This document shows positions 29,317-39,744 of a stretch of DNA of 64,000 nucleotides, piece after piece. The DNA comes from Agrocybe praecox (Eukaryota; Basidiomycota; Agaricomycetes; Agaricales; Agrocybaceae). Each line of letters opens with the position of its first letter. Position 1 is the stretch's first letter. Location: contig OZ024850.1 in NCBI GenBank assembly GCA_964017145.1, positions 2,085,618 to 2,149,617 of the forward strand, given 5' to 3'. The notes under the pieces are model-generated. The model was not told where the DNA came from. It saw only the letters and a list, made by a program, of their open reading frames with translations, and made no database searches. The translations under genes were made by a program, and so were the position numbers.

Positions 29317-30752
29317 TTAGCATTGAATCTTAAATGTCTTCCCAATAATGTCGACCAATCCTTCTTGCACCCCCAGGTAATCATGTCCTCCAGCAAGCGT
29401 CTTAACCAGAACAACTTTTCGCCCGTTATCTAGAAACTCGTCTACTTGCCCAAAGTTGTTGATCTTTGTCGTCTTTAAGATTTGATCCCGCTTGGCCTTT
29501 CGAAGAGCTTGTTGCTCGGTTATAACTCTCCACTCTTCTGGTGTGGTTGCGAAGGGATTCTCGGGCGTATCTACAGGAGGCAAGTGAGGCTCCAAAAAGG
29601 CCTGAAACAGGACATCTGAATGTGTGTAAGGAATATCCCAGTCGTTTTCGGCGTGGCCGATTAATACGGATGCTGTAATATTCTGTATGACCCTGTTAAA
29701 ACACGTATTTTCATGTCATTTGAATGGAAAGATAACGCACGGGAACAGCTCGGAGTGTGTCAAAGCGATGGACAACTGCACTTTTTACGAGATCTAAATG
29801 ATTTTGATGCTAAATGTAGGGATTCCCATAATGATATAAATCGGGATACTTACTAGCAGCAAAAGGAATCGCGGCAATGGGTTTGATGAGTGGGATAATA
29901 CCGAACATATTGTATGTTTCAAGGACTTCGTGTATACTCGAGAAGGGCTGCAATTCAATTCAGGCCAGCACAGAAAATCATAAACGACATAAATACTTAC
30001 CGAAAGCAATACGATACCCCTGCACTTTACATTGTCCCTTGAGAATGCTGCCCCGAGCTGACCGGATACACCTGTGCCTAAACTGTGACCAACCACCAAA
30101 ATATCTTCTGGTTTCTTTCCATGAGTGACCAGCCAGTTAAACGCTGCCTTTGCATCCTCAACAAGTCCTGCCTCAGAAGGTTTTCCACTGCTGTCGGCGA
30201 AACCACGGTAGTCGATGGCCAGCACATTGGCTCCCAGTCTTGTGGAGAAAGCTTGATAGTGTTGGATACGCGCACTGACTGCACGCGTGGCAGCATTGCC
30301 ATGAAGGAAAAGAATGACCGGGCGTTCTTTAAGAGCAGGTTCTACGTGATCTGCGACATTGGAGGGTATAGTAGGCAAGGACTGGTAATATGGGTTCGAC
30401 AAGATAAACCAGGCACCGATAGTCTCATTATCAGGTGTTCTAATTTTAAGATTAAGTGTCCTATTAGCTGGAAAACGTCTTTTTCAGTGTGTCGTGGCCA
30501 GAAACCTCAGAAACATGAGACTTACGAGCTAAACCATATCTTTCTGGAGCATCGAAGTCGGCGAATAAAGGTAGCTTGACAGCATTGAGATATAAAGCAC
30601 TGGAGTTCAGGTTTAATATACATCCAGTTCGCAACTAATGTGAGTACTCACTGGGATTGGAAATAAGGTATGGTCAGAAGTAGGAGAAGAGCGACATAGA
30701 AAGCGCCGAATATGACGAGATATTTCTGAGCGCGAAATAGAAGAAAGACCAT
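29317..30752 (-). CDS. ABHD12/13-like alpha/beta hydrolase, membrane anchored
   Basis: Serine hydrolase of the ABHD12-type lipase group. Six exons: complement(29317..29682, 29741..29793, 29854..29947, 30001..30467, 30526..30599, 30652..30752), 384 residues. The start at 30752 (MVFLLFRAQKYLVIFG) leads into a hydrophobic signal anchor of about 20 residues; a longer frame starting at 30801 reads a different frame and is rejected. Catalytic elements: oxyanion region LFLHGNAATR, YRGFADSSGKPSE, nucleophile elbow VGHSLGTG, acid in HAENDWDIPY, and the His in AGGHDYLGVQEG. The substrate is unknown; family members act on lysophospholipids or monoacylglycerols, so an ER lipid role is a reasonable inference. 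It is head to head with BOR1, with 208 bp between starts, and sits about 80 bp upstream of the phytochrome start on the same strand. Confidence 0.9.
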
Positions 30753-30960
30753 GGAAGTCGTTGATTGAGCAGGCCGTCGGCAAGATGTTAAAATCGCTCA
30801 TGTGTGTTTGTTTTGCCAGCGAAATTGATCCCCTGCTCCATGCCGTTCTACTTTTTCACTGCATGTCCTAACATGCTAATGCCTATCTTTTCTATCTTTT
30901 CTCTCTGATATAGAGCATATAAGCCATAGACTACTCATCCAGTCTTTGCTGACGATCACG

Positions 30961-33227
30961 ATGTCAACCGATACCCCTTTCAATAAGAATACCAATAATG
31001 TTGAAATGGATTTGCAACCCACCGTACCTGAAGACACCGTACCTGCTACACAGGACCGCGCAACAAAAGAAAAGGAACGGTATTCTACCTCTAGCTCAAC
31101 GCCCACGACGATGACACCTACTAGACCGAAACGATATAGATGGCTTAGACGCGTGGGATCTGGGATTATCCTCGACATTCGTTCTCGAGGGCCCTGGTAT
31201 CTTAAAGATTGGACCGATGCATGGAATTATAGAGTGGTACCCGCTACAGCTCTCATCTTCTTCGCAAAGTCAGTGGATTCTGTTCTTGCATGATAACGTC
31301 TGACAATATTCTCTCCAGTGTTTTGCCTGGAATCGCCTTTTCTCTGGACCTTATAGAAACTACAGAACAATATGGTGTGGCAGAAGTGTTGTTATCCTCA
31401 TTCATGGCCGCTTTTGTATTTTCGGTTTTTGGAGCCCAGCCTTTGACCATTGCAGGAGTAACAGGTAAAGTGAAGTTGTGTAACAATGATGTAATTTCAT
31501 ATTGAAAGGCCTTTCCTTTCTCGTGTAGGTCCTATCACCGTGTTTAACAAAACGATATTTGACATCATCACGAAAGAAGACAACCCGCCGAACTATCTGC
31601 ACTTCGTTGGATGGGTATATCTTTGGGCTGCCATTTTACACTGGATTACTGCCGTCCTGAATTGTAGGTATCCTATTGTGCATTGCACATCCTCTTGCGC
31701 TAACAATATATCGCTGCAATCCAGTCTGTAACTTCCTCAAATACGTGACCCTGTTCTCATGCGATACTTTTGGCTTCTACGTCTCATGGGTATATCTTCA
31801 ATATGGCATTCAAGTTATAACGCGACAATTCGTTCCCGTAGAATCTCGAGAAGAACAGGGCGTTCTGGTGTCCATCATTCTAGCCATACTCATGCTAGTT
31901 ACCGCCTTCCTCTTCAACTCTCTATCTCAGACATCCTATTTCCATAGACATGTTCGTCGGTTCATGGCGGATTATGGCATGCCTATCTCATTAATCGCTA
32001 CATCAGCAATGGCTTACTGGGGTCGCTTTAACTATGCGAATCCTTCGACACTTCCAGTTGGAAGCGCTTTTCAAGCAGCCGGGGGCAGAAATTGGCTTGT
32101 CAAATTTTGGGAGTTGGACGGCAAATGGGTTGGAATCGCTTTTCCATTCGGGCTCATTCTTTGGATCCTTTTCTTCTTTGACCATAATGTTTCTGTGCGT
32201 ACAACCACCATGAAATATTCGTACATTAAGCTGACAACTCACAGTCGCTCATGGCCCAAGGATCTGAGTTTCCACTGCGCAAACCTCCTGGCTTCCATTG
32301 GGACTTCTTCTTGCTCGGTATAACAACGTTTATTGCAGGCCTTTTGGGCCTCCCCGCCCCTAATGGACTTATTCCTCAAGCACCCATCCATACCACATCC
32401 CTTATTGTAATGGACCGTTCACCAAGAGCCGAGAAAGATGAAGAGACGCCAGCAGTAAGCACAACAGCTACACCCTCCCAAATTCGTTCACGGTCTTCAA
32501 GCAACGGGTATGATGATCCCGCATCCGACGTGAATGTCCGCGAAGAGGAGCAGATGCCAGATCTAATTGGGAGGGACAGTCGTGAAGTAGCTATAGGCGT
32601 TGTAGAGCAGCGTGTGTCGAATTTGGCGCAAGGCAGTTTGTGCCTCGTCCTTCTCACTGGGCCCTTTCTGCACGTGCTGAGTCTCATCCCGGGAGGGGCG
32701 CTCGCTGGACTCTTGTGAGTAAATCTTTCCTTAATCACTAGCACCTATGCTCATACTTATCTGCGTGAAGCTGGTACATGGGCGCAGATGCGCTTCGCGG
32801 GAACGGAATCACAAAGAAAATTCTCTACCTAATACAGGACAGGCATCTGACATCTAGATATGAACCATTGCATAAAGTACGGAAATCCCGAATTATTCTA
32901 TTTTTAAGCATACAGCTCGTAGGCTTCGGCGCAACATTTGCCATTACGCAGACAGTTGGTGAGTATTTTGCGAAATAATCACATGAAAAACATCTAACGG
33001 AGACTCTGAAGCTGCGATTGGTTTCCCGGTCATTATTATGCTCCTGCTTCCTTTGCGCACACTGGTTATTCCAAGACTGCCGTTCACTGCAGAAGAATTA
33101 GCAATACTCGATGGCCCGACTGCATCTCCCTTCGTAAGTTTCCCGAGACTTGGTGTCTTCTTGAATTACTTACCTATCATAACGTCTGCTTGAATAGACT
33201 ATGGCTTCGGTTGGCGGAACGTCATGA
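30961..33227 (+). CDS. BOR1: Bor1-like borate/bicarbonate-type anion transporter
   Basis: SLC4-like plasma-membrane anion exporter (HCO3_cotransp family), in fungi mainly for boron efflux. Exons 30961..31268, 31319..31464, 31529..31663, 31725..32194, 32245..32714, 32771..32958, 33012..33133, 33198..33227; 622 residues. A ~70-residue hydrophilic N-terminus precedes the conserved start (GIILDIRSRGPWYLKDWTDA). Many membrane segments follow, with family blocks FSLDLIETTEQYGVAEVL, GAQPLTIAGVTGPITVFNKT, PGFHWDFFLLGITTFIAGLL, GLPAPNGLIPQAPIHT and EQRVSNLAQG. The last exon is short and ends SVGGTS. The final ~290 bp of the gene are duplicated, in decayed form, near 35.1-35.3 kb. Confidence 0.93.
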
Positions 33228-34140
33228 AAACATTTTTTCACATCAATCTTGCATGCATCGTGGGAAGTAAAATTAGCGATAAAAGTGAAGATAATCATCT
33301 ATCATTCTCTATAATGATAATCGCACGCCTACGTTCGCCTAACCTCCCTCAACCTCTTTTGACTCGATTGTCCGTGTCCGTCGTACCTGCTATGACGAGG
33401 AATCTGACGAGGGTCACATTGTATGATCATTAGAACATCTATGGGCACTCATTTTGAATCCCCAAATATAAACTAGGGTCAGAAAATAACGGACATATCC
33501 TGAATATTGCTTCATGGATTTTCCAATATGATTTATTATATAGTCTCTTTCTGCTCCTATCAACCCATCTCTCGAGAACTATTGACGCTTTTACTTCGGT
33601 TGAGGGTTTGATACATATATTTTACGATGGCTGTAAACAGCGATGGTAATAGCAAAGTCCTCGGTGCTGTCGTTTTGGTCAGAGGCAAGGTATTGTCACC
33701 TTTATTTCGTTTGAATAATAAATTCGATCAGATTGCTAACGGGGGTATCTCTTCGTAGGATTCTATCAAGATCCATCAAACTACTTCACACCGTCCCTGC
33801 AATGCGGCCATAACACCTCTCGGAAATGGGAGCAGTTCGTTCCCAACAAATCATTTAACTATTCTCCTTCCCAGCACCACATTTATATGTCATACATGAC
33901 CTCGGGAATCAAAATATTATCAGGTTGGATCCTCCTAACTCGGTACAAAGATTAGAAAACCTTAACCCTTCATCCTCGTCTATCATTTCAACAACCAACA
34001 ACACAATCGCACAGGACTCTCAGATCAAAATTTGTGCAGACGCTGGGGGTGGAGGGGGAGTCATCTTCAACTCGGCTGTCTCTTTTTCTCCATGGATTAC
34101 TTCCGCCAACCATTGATTACAAGTCAATTCTTGCAAATAG
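32930..34140 (+). repeat. Tandem segmental duplication, unit 1
   Basis: This 1.2-kb stretch, from the 3' part of BOR1 through the 5' part of a phosphatase gene, aligns by eye with 35080..36170 in the same order and orientation, offset by about 2.0-2.15 kb. Anchors include CATTACGCAG before GGTGAGT, CTGCAGAAGAA, ATGGCTTCGGTTGGC, GAGGGTTTGA, AGCAAAGTCC and GATTCTATCAAGATCC. Here the BOR1 end is intact and the phosphatase part is decayed. Confidence 0.85.
33627..34140 (+). pseudogene. Decayed 5' copy of the histidine-acid-phosphatase-like gene
   Basis: It parallels the first three exons of the intact gene at 35664..37676. The start MAVNSDGNSKVLGAVVLVRG matches MAATNDNSKVLGAVVLIRHG, but a deletion just before the first intron removes the His-Gly-Asp-Arg part of the RHGDRE active-site motif. 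After the intron, GFYQDPSNYFTPS is conserved, then extra bases shift the frame. The next donor is changed from GTGAGC to GGGAGC. Similarity continues through the exon 3 counterpart (GGGGGAGTCATCTTCAACTC) and stops abruptly near 34140. The copy lacks the remaining seven exons. It is therefore broken at four levels: active site, frame, splice site and length. Confidence 0.85.
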
Positions 34141-35079
34141 AACAATATATTGGTGTTTTGTCAATACAGCAACAAAACTTCTTAAACGACGACGGAGAAT
34201 GACGCGGTCGCGAAAGACCTAGTGCACTGCTGCTGCTGCACGAGCACGGGAACTTGGCTCCACTGCGAGCGAGCTCGATAAAATCGAATAATTCTGGGGC
34301 ATTGTAAAGCGGTATCTTCGCGAGCACTGATTATACATTCTCGACGCTCAGCCAAGAGAACATGCCGATTGCTCTTGCTTCGGTGAACTTGCTGCTGATA
34401 CGGAAGGGAAAAATGGGATGATGGGATAGATGTTTATAAGGATGATTGGCGTTGGCTGCAACGCGCAATCCTTCAGCTCGAAGAAATACACTGTTCCGGA
34501 AGTTGGAACGCGTTGCAGCGGCGTTTGATTAGATTAGATTGGGCAGACCTTCCATATATGGCTAGTATTATATAAGCTGGCTATCCCTAAGTTTTTATGC
34601 TATCGAAATTCTGTTTAGATGATCGATTCATAACGATAATTGAAAGCTCTCGTCCAAAGGAATAACGATTCTAAGGCTTTTTGAGACACCTATTCTCCTT
34701 GCACAAAATAGTCGGTGACTAGTCATGACGTCATGTGGCACCATAGGGCGCGTTTGCAGAGGTTTGGTTAAGGCTGATTGGCGTTGAACTTGATTGAACG
34801 CCAGGCAAAAGAGATTTCGCGAGACTACAGTCGCTCAATCAGCACCCAGGTCCCAAATTCCCAAATACTCGTCCGAGCAAAGAGTATATATGACTGCTAG
34901 CCCCGCATTGGGACAGCTGGCATACATGCCATGCGCAAGTTCTCATTCAATTCAATACAGATCACCATTTTACGCGCCCATTTTTAGTGTTACGGGAATC
35001 CTTTCGTCATTCTCTGCTTCTTTTCATAATTTCATTCCAATTGGAAGATACAACACAAAGGATCTTCGCTCCCACTGTC
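34141..35079. other. Unique spacer between duplication units
   Basis: About 940 bp with no recognisable gene. Only short ORFs are present, and similarity to the duplicated units is not visible. It probably contains the duplication breakpoint or later inserted sequence. Confidence 0.4.
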
Positions 35080-35340
35080 CACGTTTGTCATTACGCAGAT
35101 GGCAGTTGGTGAGTCATGAACCTAGTTTTTCGAAATGGGTACACGGAAATTAAGTTTAGCACTTAATTGGTTTCATATTATGACGGTGCAGTGCCTCCTT
35201 TGCTTGCTATGAAGTCGTTCCGAGGCTGTTGTTCCCTGCAGAAGAAATACTAACACGATTCACCTTTCGTAACAAGTCCTTCAAGCTATGACTTCGGTTG
35301 GCAAGATTTATGGGAACATATTGTCCCATTTAACCATGCG
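35080..35340 (+). pseudogene. Decayed 3' fragment of BOR1
   Basis: This copy corresponds to the last exons of BOR1 (about 32930-33227). Visible counterparts are CATTACGCAGATGGCAGTTGG then GTGAGT (BOR1: CATTACGCAGACAGTTGG), the CTGCAGAAGAAATA block, the CCTTTCGTAA donor remnant, and ATGACTTCGGTTGGCAAG replacing the ATGGCTTCGGTTGGCGG terminal exon. Indels break the frame between these anchors, and no upstream exons exist. It lies in the same relative position to the phosphatase as the intact BOR1 end does to the dead copy, so it is a by-product of the tandem duplication. Confidence 0.78.
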
Positions 35341-36170
35341 TTCACCGAGTGGGTAAGTTTAGCGATAAGATTGAGGGTAATCGCACGACCTCCGGATCGG
35401 CATATTGGCCGCCTAGACCTTGGCTTGATTGTTTTGTTCATCATGATATACTTGATAGGTATAGTTATCGGGGGCCCCATATGCCTGCTGCAACCTGCTT
35501 CTGGATCCTTATATTTAGGAAGGGACGGAGAACGGCGCGCCCGTCTTGAATATTACCTATGGATTTTCCGTGCTATATATTCTCCTTCTACTCCCATGGG
35601 CAATCTCTCACGACATCTTCTTCCCTTGTTCTCTAGTTGAGGGTTTGAAAGGTACATTCTGCAATGGCTGCAACCAATGATAACAGCAAAGTCCTTGGTG
35701 CTGTCGTTCTGATTAGGCACGGAGATAGAGAAGGTATTATTGCTTTTATCGTTTAGATGATAGACTAGGTTGCTAAAGAACGCCAATTTCGCTCGTAGGA
35801 TTCTATCAAGATCCTTCAAACTACTTCACACCGTCCAATACAGCCATAACACCTCTCGGAAATGTGAGCAGGTCGTTCCCAACAAATAATCCTCTTTCGC
35901 GGCACCACACATATGCACCGTACTGACTCGGAAATCAATTGTGTTCAGGTTGAATCTTCCCAGCTTGGTACAAAGATCAGAAATTTATACCTCAACCCTT
36001 CATCCTCGTCTTTTATTTCAACAATCAACAACACGATCGCACAGGATGCCCAGTTCCACATTCGTGCAGACGCTGGGGGTGAAGGGGGAGTCATCTTCAA
36101 CTCCGCTGTTTCTTTTCTCCAAGGATTATTCCCTCCAACTGCTGATTACACGACGACCCTCGCTAATGGA
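35080..36170 (+). repeat. Tandem segmental duplication, unit 2
   Basis: Second copy of the segment at 32930..34140. It includes the decayed BOR1 3' fragment, the intergenic region (GGATTTTCC, GAGGGTTTGAAA) and the first exons of the intact phosphatase gene. Here the phosphatase part is functional in appearance and the BOR1 part is decayed, the mirror of unit 1. Confidence 0.85.
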
Positions 36171-37676
36171 TCCGTAGTGGAGGGACCACTGAACGGCTAC
36201 CAAGCTGTCCCAAGTGAGCTTTCGCCCGCTAATTTACTTATTATGCTTTCCACCATGTTTGCTCGTTTAACTCATTTCGATTATTATAGTCGAATCAGTC
36301 GAACCAAACAATGATATCTCTCTCGAGGGATGGACTGATTGTGCCGTAAGTAGTTTGATCTACAATTTACTTTCATTGCTGAAACCATTCTCTCCAGCCA
36401 TTCGCCAATGCTACGACCGCCTTCTACGACTCTCCTCAGTTCAAGGCAGTTGAAGCATCCAGTGCTGATTTCCTGAACTCACTGACATCACTTATGACCA
36501 ATACCAGTGTAACTCTGCCAAACATGGTACGCTTAATGTCATGATTAAACTGAGCACGAATGTTCACCAAAGTAATGCGGTAAACCTCTAGTGGAATGTG
36601 AGGCGGCACATTTTATACTGGGAGTCACAATTTTTATTGATTAAAAACAGGTTTACGACTTCATGAACGTACAATCAATCCATAACGCCACATTTGCCAA
36701 GAGCCTCCCTGCAGGCTTCTTAAACAGAGCACGCGCACTGGCGAACTTCCATGAATACGGTGTCTTCAGCTCTCCCGAAATAGATGGAATCGGGAACAGT
36801 GGGTCAAAATTAAAAGCCAGAGAAATAATTTCCTGATTTTGGATCACCAATATAGTTGCTGGCCAAACCATTTTGCCCTCCATCATCTCGGGTATGCAGG
36901 CCATCGTTGACTCGTCGAACCCTCAGAAACTGCTCGTACAGGCTGCTTCGTACAAGCCGTTTTTATCTTTGTTCAACATGACAGGTGCAGCACAGATGAA
37001 CGATACCTTGGCCGCAATCGGTAGGCATCCCCGTCGTCTGGTTCCACCCCAAAGCACAACCACTGATAACAAAAACATACTTTTTATCATCATCTAGTTG
37101 ATTATTCTGCTGCACTTCTACTTGAAGTTCGCCAAGAAGACGGAGGCGAACCCTTCGTTACATTCAAATTCAATAACGGGACGAACGACGACAACTTCAT
37201 CACATACGGATTTTTGAATTCGTCCACATCCCGCGTACCGGTATCCACGTTCATCAGCACATTGCAGGTATGATATTACTATCCTTGTATGATCTTACCG
37301 TCTGTATATATATTCAATTTATTTCCTAGCCACATGCCATCCCCGACATCCCAACATGGTGTAAAGTCTGCCAAAACACCCAAGACAGGGGATGCGCAGC
37401 CCTCTTTGCAGCAGCCTCAAGCTCAACCTTTACACCTAAACATGACCGTGTTAGCCCCGTCGGCGCAGGCTTCATCGGCGCCTGTGTCACTCTTGCCTTA
37501 ATGCTGCTTATCTTGGCCTTGCTCTTCTTCAAGGGTATTGTCTCTTTCGCCGGCAAGAAGAATAGCAAAGCCTCTCACAAAGCTTCTCGTTCTGATGTAC
37601 GTTCTAAGTCCCATTGTCTGTAAATTAACGCTGATCCTTCCTACAGTCTGGCTCGGAGAAGAGTGAAGCAGTTTGA
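35664..37676 (+). CDS. Histidine-acid-phosphatase-like membrane protein
   Basis: Ten exons: 35664..35733, 35799..35863, 35949..36213, 36290..36345, 36398..36526, 36651..36798, 36856..37020, 37098..37267, 37330..37596, 37647..37676; 454 residues. The N-terminal motif VVLIRHGDREGFYQDP (His 19) is the branch-2 histidine phosphatase signature in modified form, and TPSNTAITPLG follows as in the family. Several NxS/T sites and a Cys-rich stretch (WCKVCQNTQDRGCAALF) precede a C-terminal membrane helix (about 405-428) and a basic Lys/Ser tail. No N-terminal signal peptide is obvious. The usual C-terminal His-Asp catalytic pair is not seen where I would expect it (SYKPFLSLFNMTG), so activity is uncertain. 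The 5' part is duplicated as a pseudogene upstream. A phosphatase or phytase-like role is inferred from family only. Confidence 0.86.
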
Positions 37677-38113
37677 GAAAACCAAACAAACGCGACCAGC
37701 ACCATCAAGTTGAATGAACAACGAAACACTGACGGACGACCGAATGACATGAAATTGGATGGCATGAAGTTCTTTATATGTATAGAAAAACACAGAAAAG
37801 TCGCAGTAAATATCATATATGTATGTGTCGTGACGCGAGGAATGCGGAAATGTAGGATTTGCTTTGGATGTCGGACGAGTAGCTATAAAATACAGTGATG
37901 AAGATGATGCAGGAATTGATCCTGTAGGATCATGCTCTTGTTTTAGTGATGTTTAAAATGCCGTGTAGTATGCGCGAAAGAAAGATGATGTCATGTAGGG
38001 AATGCAGAGGGACTTCCTAGAAAAAGGGATGAAATTTAAGACACGAGAAGAGGCCAGGTCGGGTCCATTGAGACCGGAGAAAGACGAAAACGCGTAGAAG
38101 TTGTAATAGAAAA
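37677..38113. other. Convergent 3' flank, phosphatase and IWR1
   Basis: 437 bp between two convergent stops. Short ORFs only; presumed 3' untranslated regions. No structured RNA or repeat is evident. Confidence 0.45.
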
Positions 38114-39592
38114 TTAGAAATCAGAATCGTCGTCGTCGATATCCGGGCCCTCGTAACGAACAACATCTTCATAATCCGATGATTCGTGGAATTCATCTAT
38201 GACGTCGGCGGTAGAATCAAAAAAGTCAGAAATCACGATGATCGCGATTAAAATTCAACTCACCACTATCATCCGGCTCTTCGTCCTCAGGATAGTCGTT
38301 TTTATAATACTCTTCAGCTGCAAAATGTCCGCGTTAATTAATGGAAGAGGAAGGAGTGACTCGTCTACGTACCATTCGAATCTTCGTCTGCTTCGTCTAA
38401 TTCTTCTTCTGAATCAGAGGCAGAATCATATCCATCCCCAAAGGAGGGCGGTAAATTTGTTCTGCGACAGAGGTAGAGCAATATGAGTTATTGTGTCTTG
38501 CGAGTTCCAAAGAAGGACCATACACGGTACCGACGTTTGCTACAGCATTCCATTCGCTGAGCGTTGTTGGGCGATGGTAGAAAACATCCCACACATAATC
38601 ATCGTCCTTACTTGCGCTTTTAGGGGCCTGAGTCGCATTTGGTTCAACGTTGGCAGAATTTTTGGAAGCATAATTTGAGGGTTTCTTAGGAGCGTGGTCG
38701 ATCGCTGTATCATGAACTAGACGCGATGCGGATTAATTTGAGTGAAATAAATTTCAGTACAGAAGCTCACTCTTCAAGTAATCGTTGAGCATCGGCAGAA
38801 ATTTATCCATCTCAGCTGACGATACAGACGGTGTGTCCACTGCCATTCCCGCTAGTTGAATTTCTTCGGGAATTGCATCGTACATCTTGAAGTCATTTGG
38901 TGGTTTGCTGTTGGCAAGTTCTTTGGCAGAGAGAACTTTCGGTCTATTGAGGGTCAGAGTCGAATACTCCTAATAGCATACCAAAAGAAGGCAACATACG
39001 GTGCTAATGGAAACCGCCTAGGAGGAAGGCGTGGTACTTCATTGTCGATGATCGTATACCTACGAGACGAAGCTTCTTCCTTCATTCGAGAGTGGGGTGA
39101 CAAAGGGCGTTTATTATTATTTGTATAATCTTCCCCCGTTTCTGCTGATCCCGTAGGTGCAGAAGGACCTTTTGGGACGGTCGATTTCCGGTCTGACTGG
39201 ACAGCGGCTTCACGAGCCATGCGGGAGACCTTTTCCTTGAGGAGCATAGTTTTTTAGACTAGTTCATGATGTGTGACATTCTGAAAGTCAACACAAACCT
39301 GGATGGCTTTCTGGTCATTCCAGTCGTCATTCTCAACCGTCTCAGCGTATTGGAACACGCCGACGCCGCCTCTTGATTTCTTTCTCCGAACACGAGAGTC
39401 AATTACTGATATTTTGTGGAGAATTTTTAGGCATCGAACCAATGCCACGAGGATCTATGAGCCGTGCTCACCCAAGGCATCCAGAGGTTCTTCGGTACGC
39501 TTTCTTTTGATACGGAGGATAGTAAATGGCTTGCTATCAAGCGATGCTGACGAGGAAGGTGTAATATTTGGACTTTGTGATTCTACTTGCAT
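38114..39592 (-). CDS. IWR1: Iwr1/SLC7A6OS-like RNA polymerase II import factor
   Basis: Adaptor that binds assembled RNA polymerase II in the cytoplasm and directs its nuclear import. Eight exons: complement(38114..38196, 38264..38317, 38373..38461, 38524..38716, 38771..38943, 39000..39235, 39299..39405, 39472..39592), 351 residues. The start at 39592 gives MQVESQSPNITPSSSASLDS, then KPFTILRIKRKRTEEPLDAL, the basic N-terminal block that acts as a nuclear localisation signal in the family. VIDSRVRRKKSRGGVGVFQY follows. The diagnostic Iwr1 core is DDYVWDVFYHRPTTLSEWNA, followed by an acidic C-terminus (SASDSEEELDEADEDSN, YEDVVRYEGPDIDDDDSDF). The exon 5 donor GTATGG is the only one that keeps the acidic frame. 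The acceptor of exon 3 at 39235 is the least certain. It is divergent from the METTL25-like gene. Confidence 0.9.
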
Positions 39593-39680
39593 CTTACAGA
39601 ATCGATGGATGTGGTCAAGAACAAAAGTTACATCACTGTAGCACACATTGATCACCGTTTCTTGCAGAGATTCTAAACTA

Positions 39681-39692
39681 TGACGTCACGTG
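39681..39692. promoter_or_regulatory. Composite CRE/E-box in IWR1 and METTL25-like divergent promoter
   Basis: Between the two start codons (39592 on minus, 39745 on plus; 152 bp apart) lies TGACGTCACGTG. It fuses a perfect palindromic bZIP site (TGACGTCA) with CACGTG. Such a composite is unlikely by chance in so short an interval and could serve both genes. The reading is inferred from sequence alone. Confidence 0.4.
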
Positions 39693-39744
39693 TCAGCCAG
39701 ACAATATCCTGCAGTGATATCTTTTTCTGCGACCTTCACGTTCC

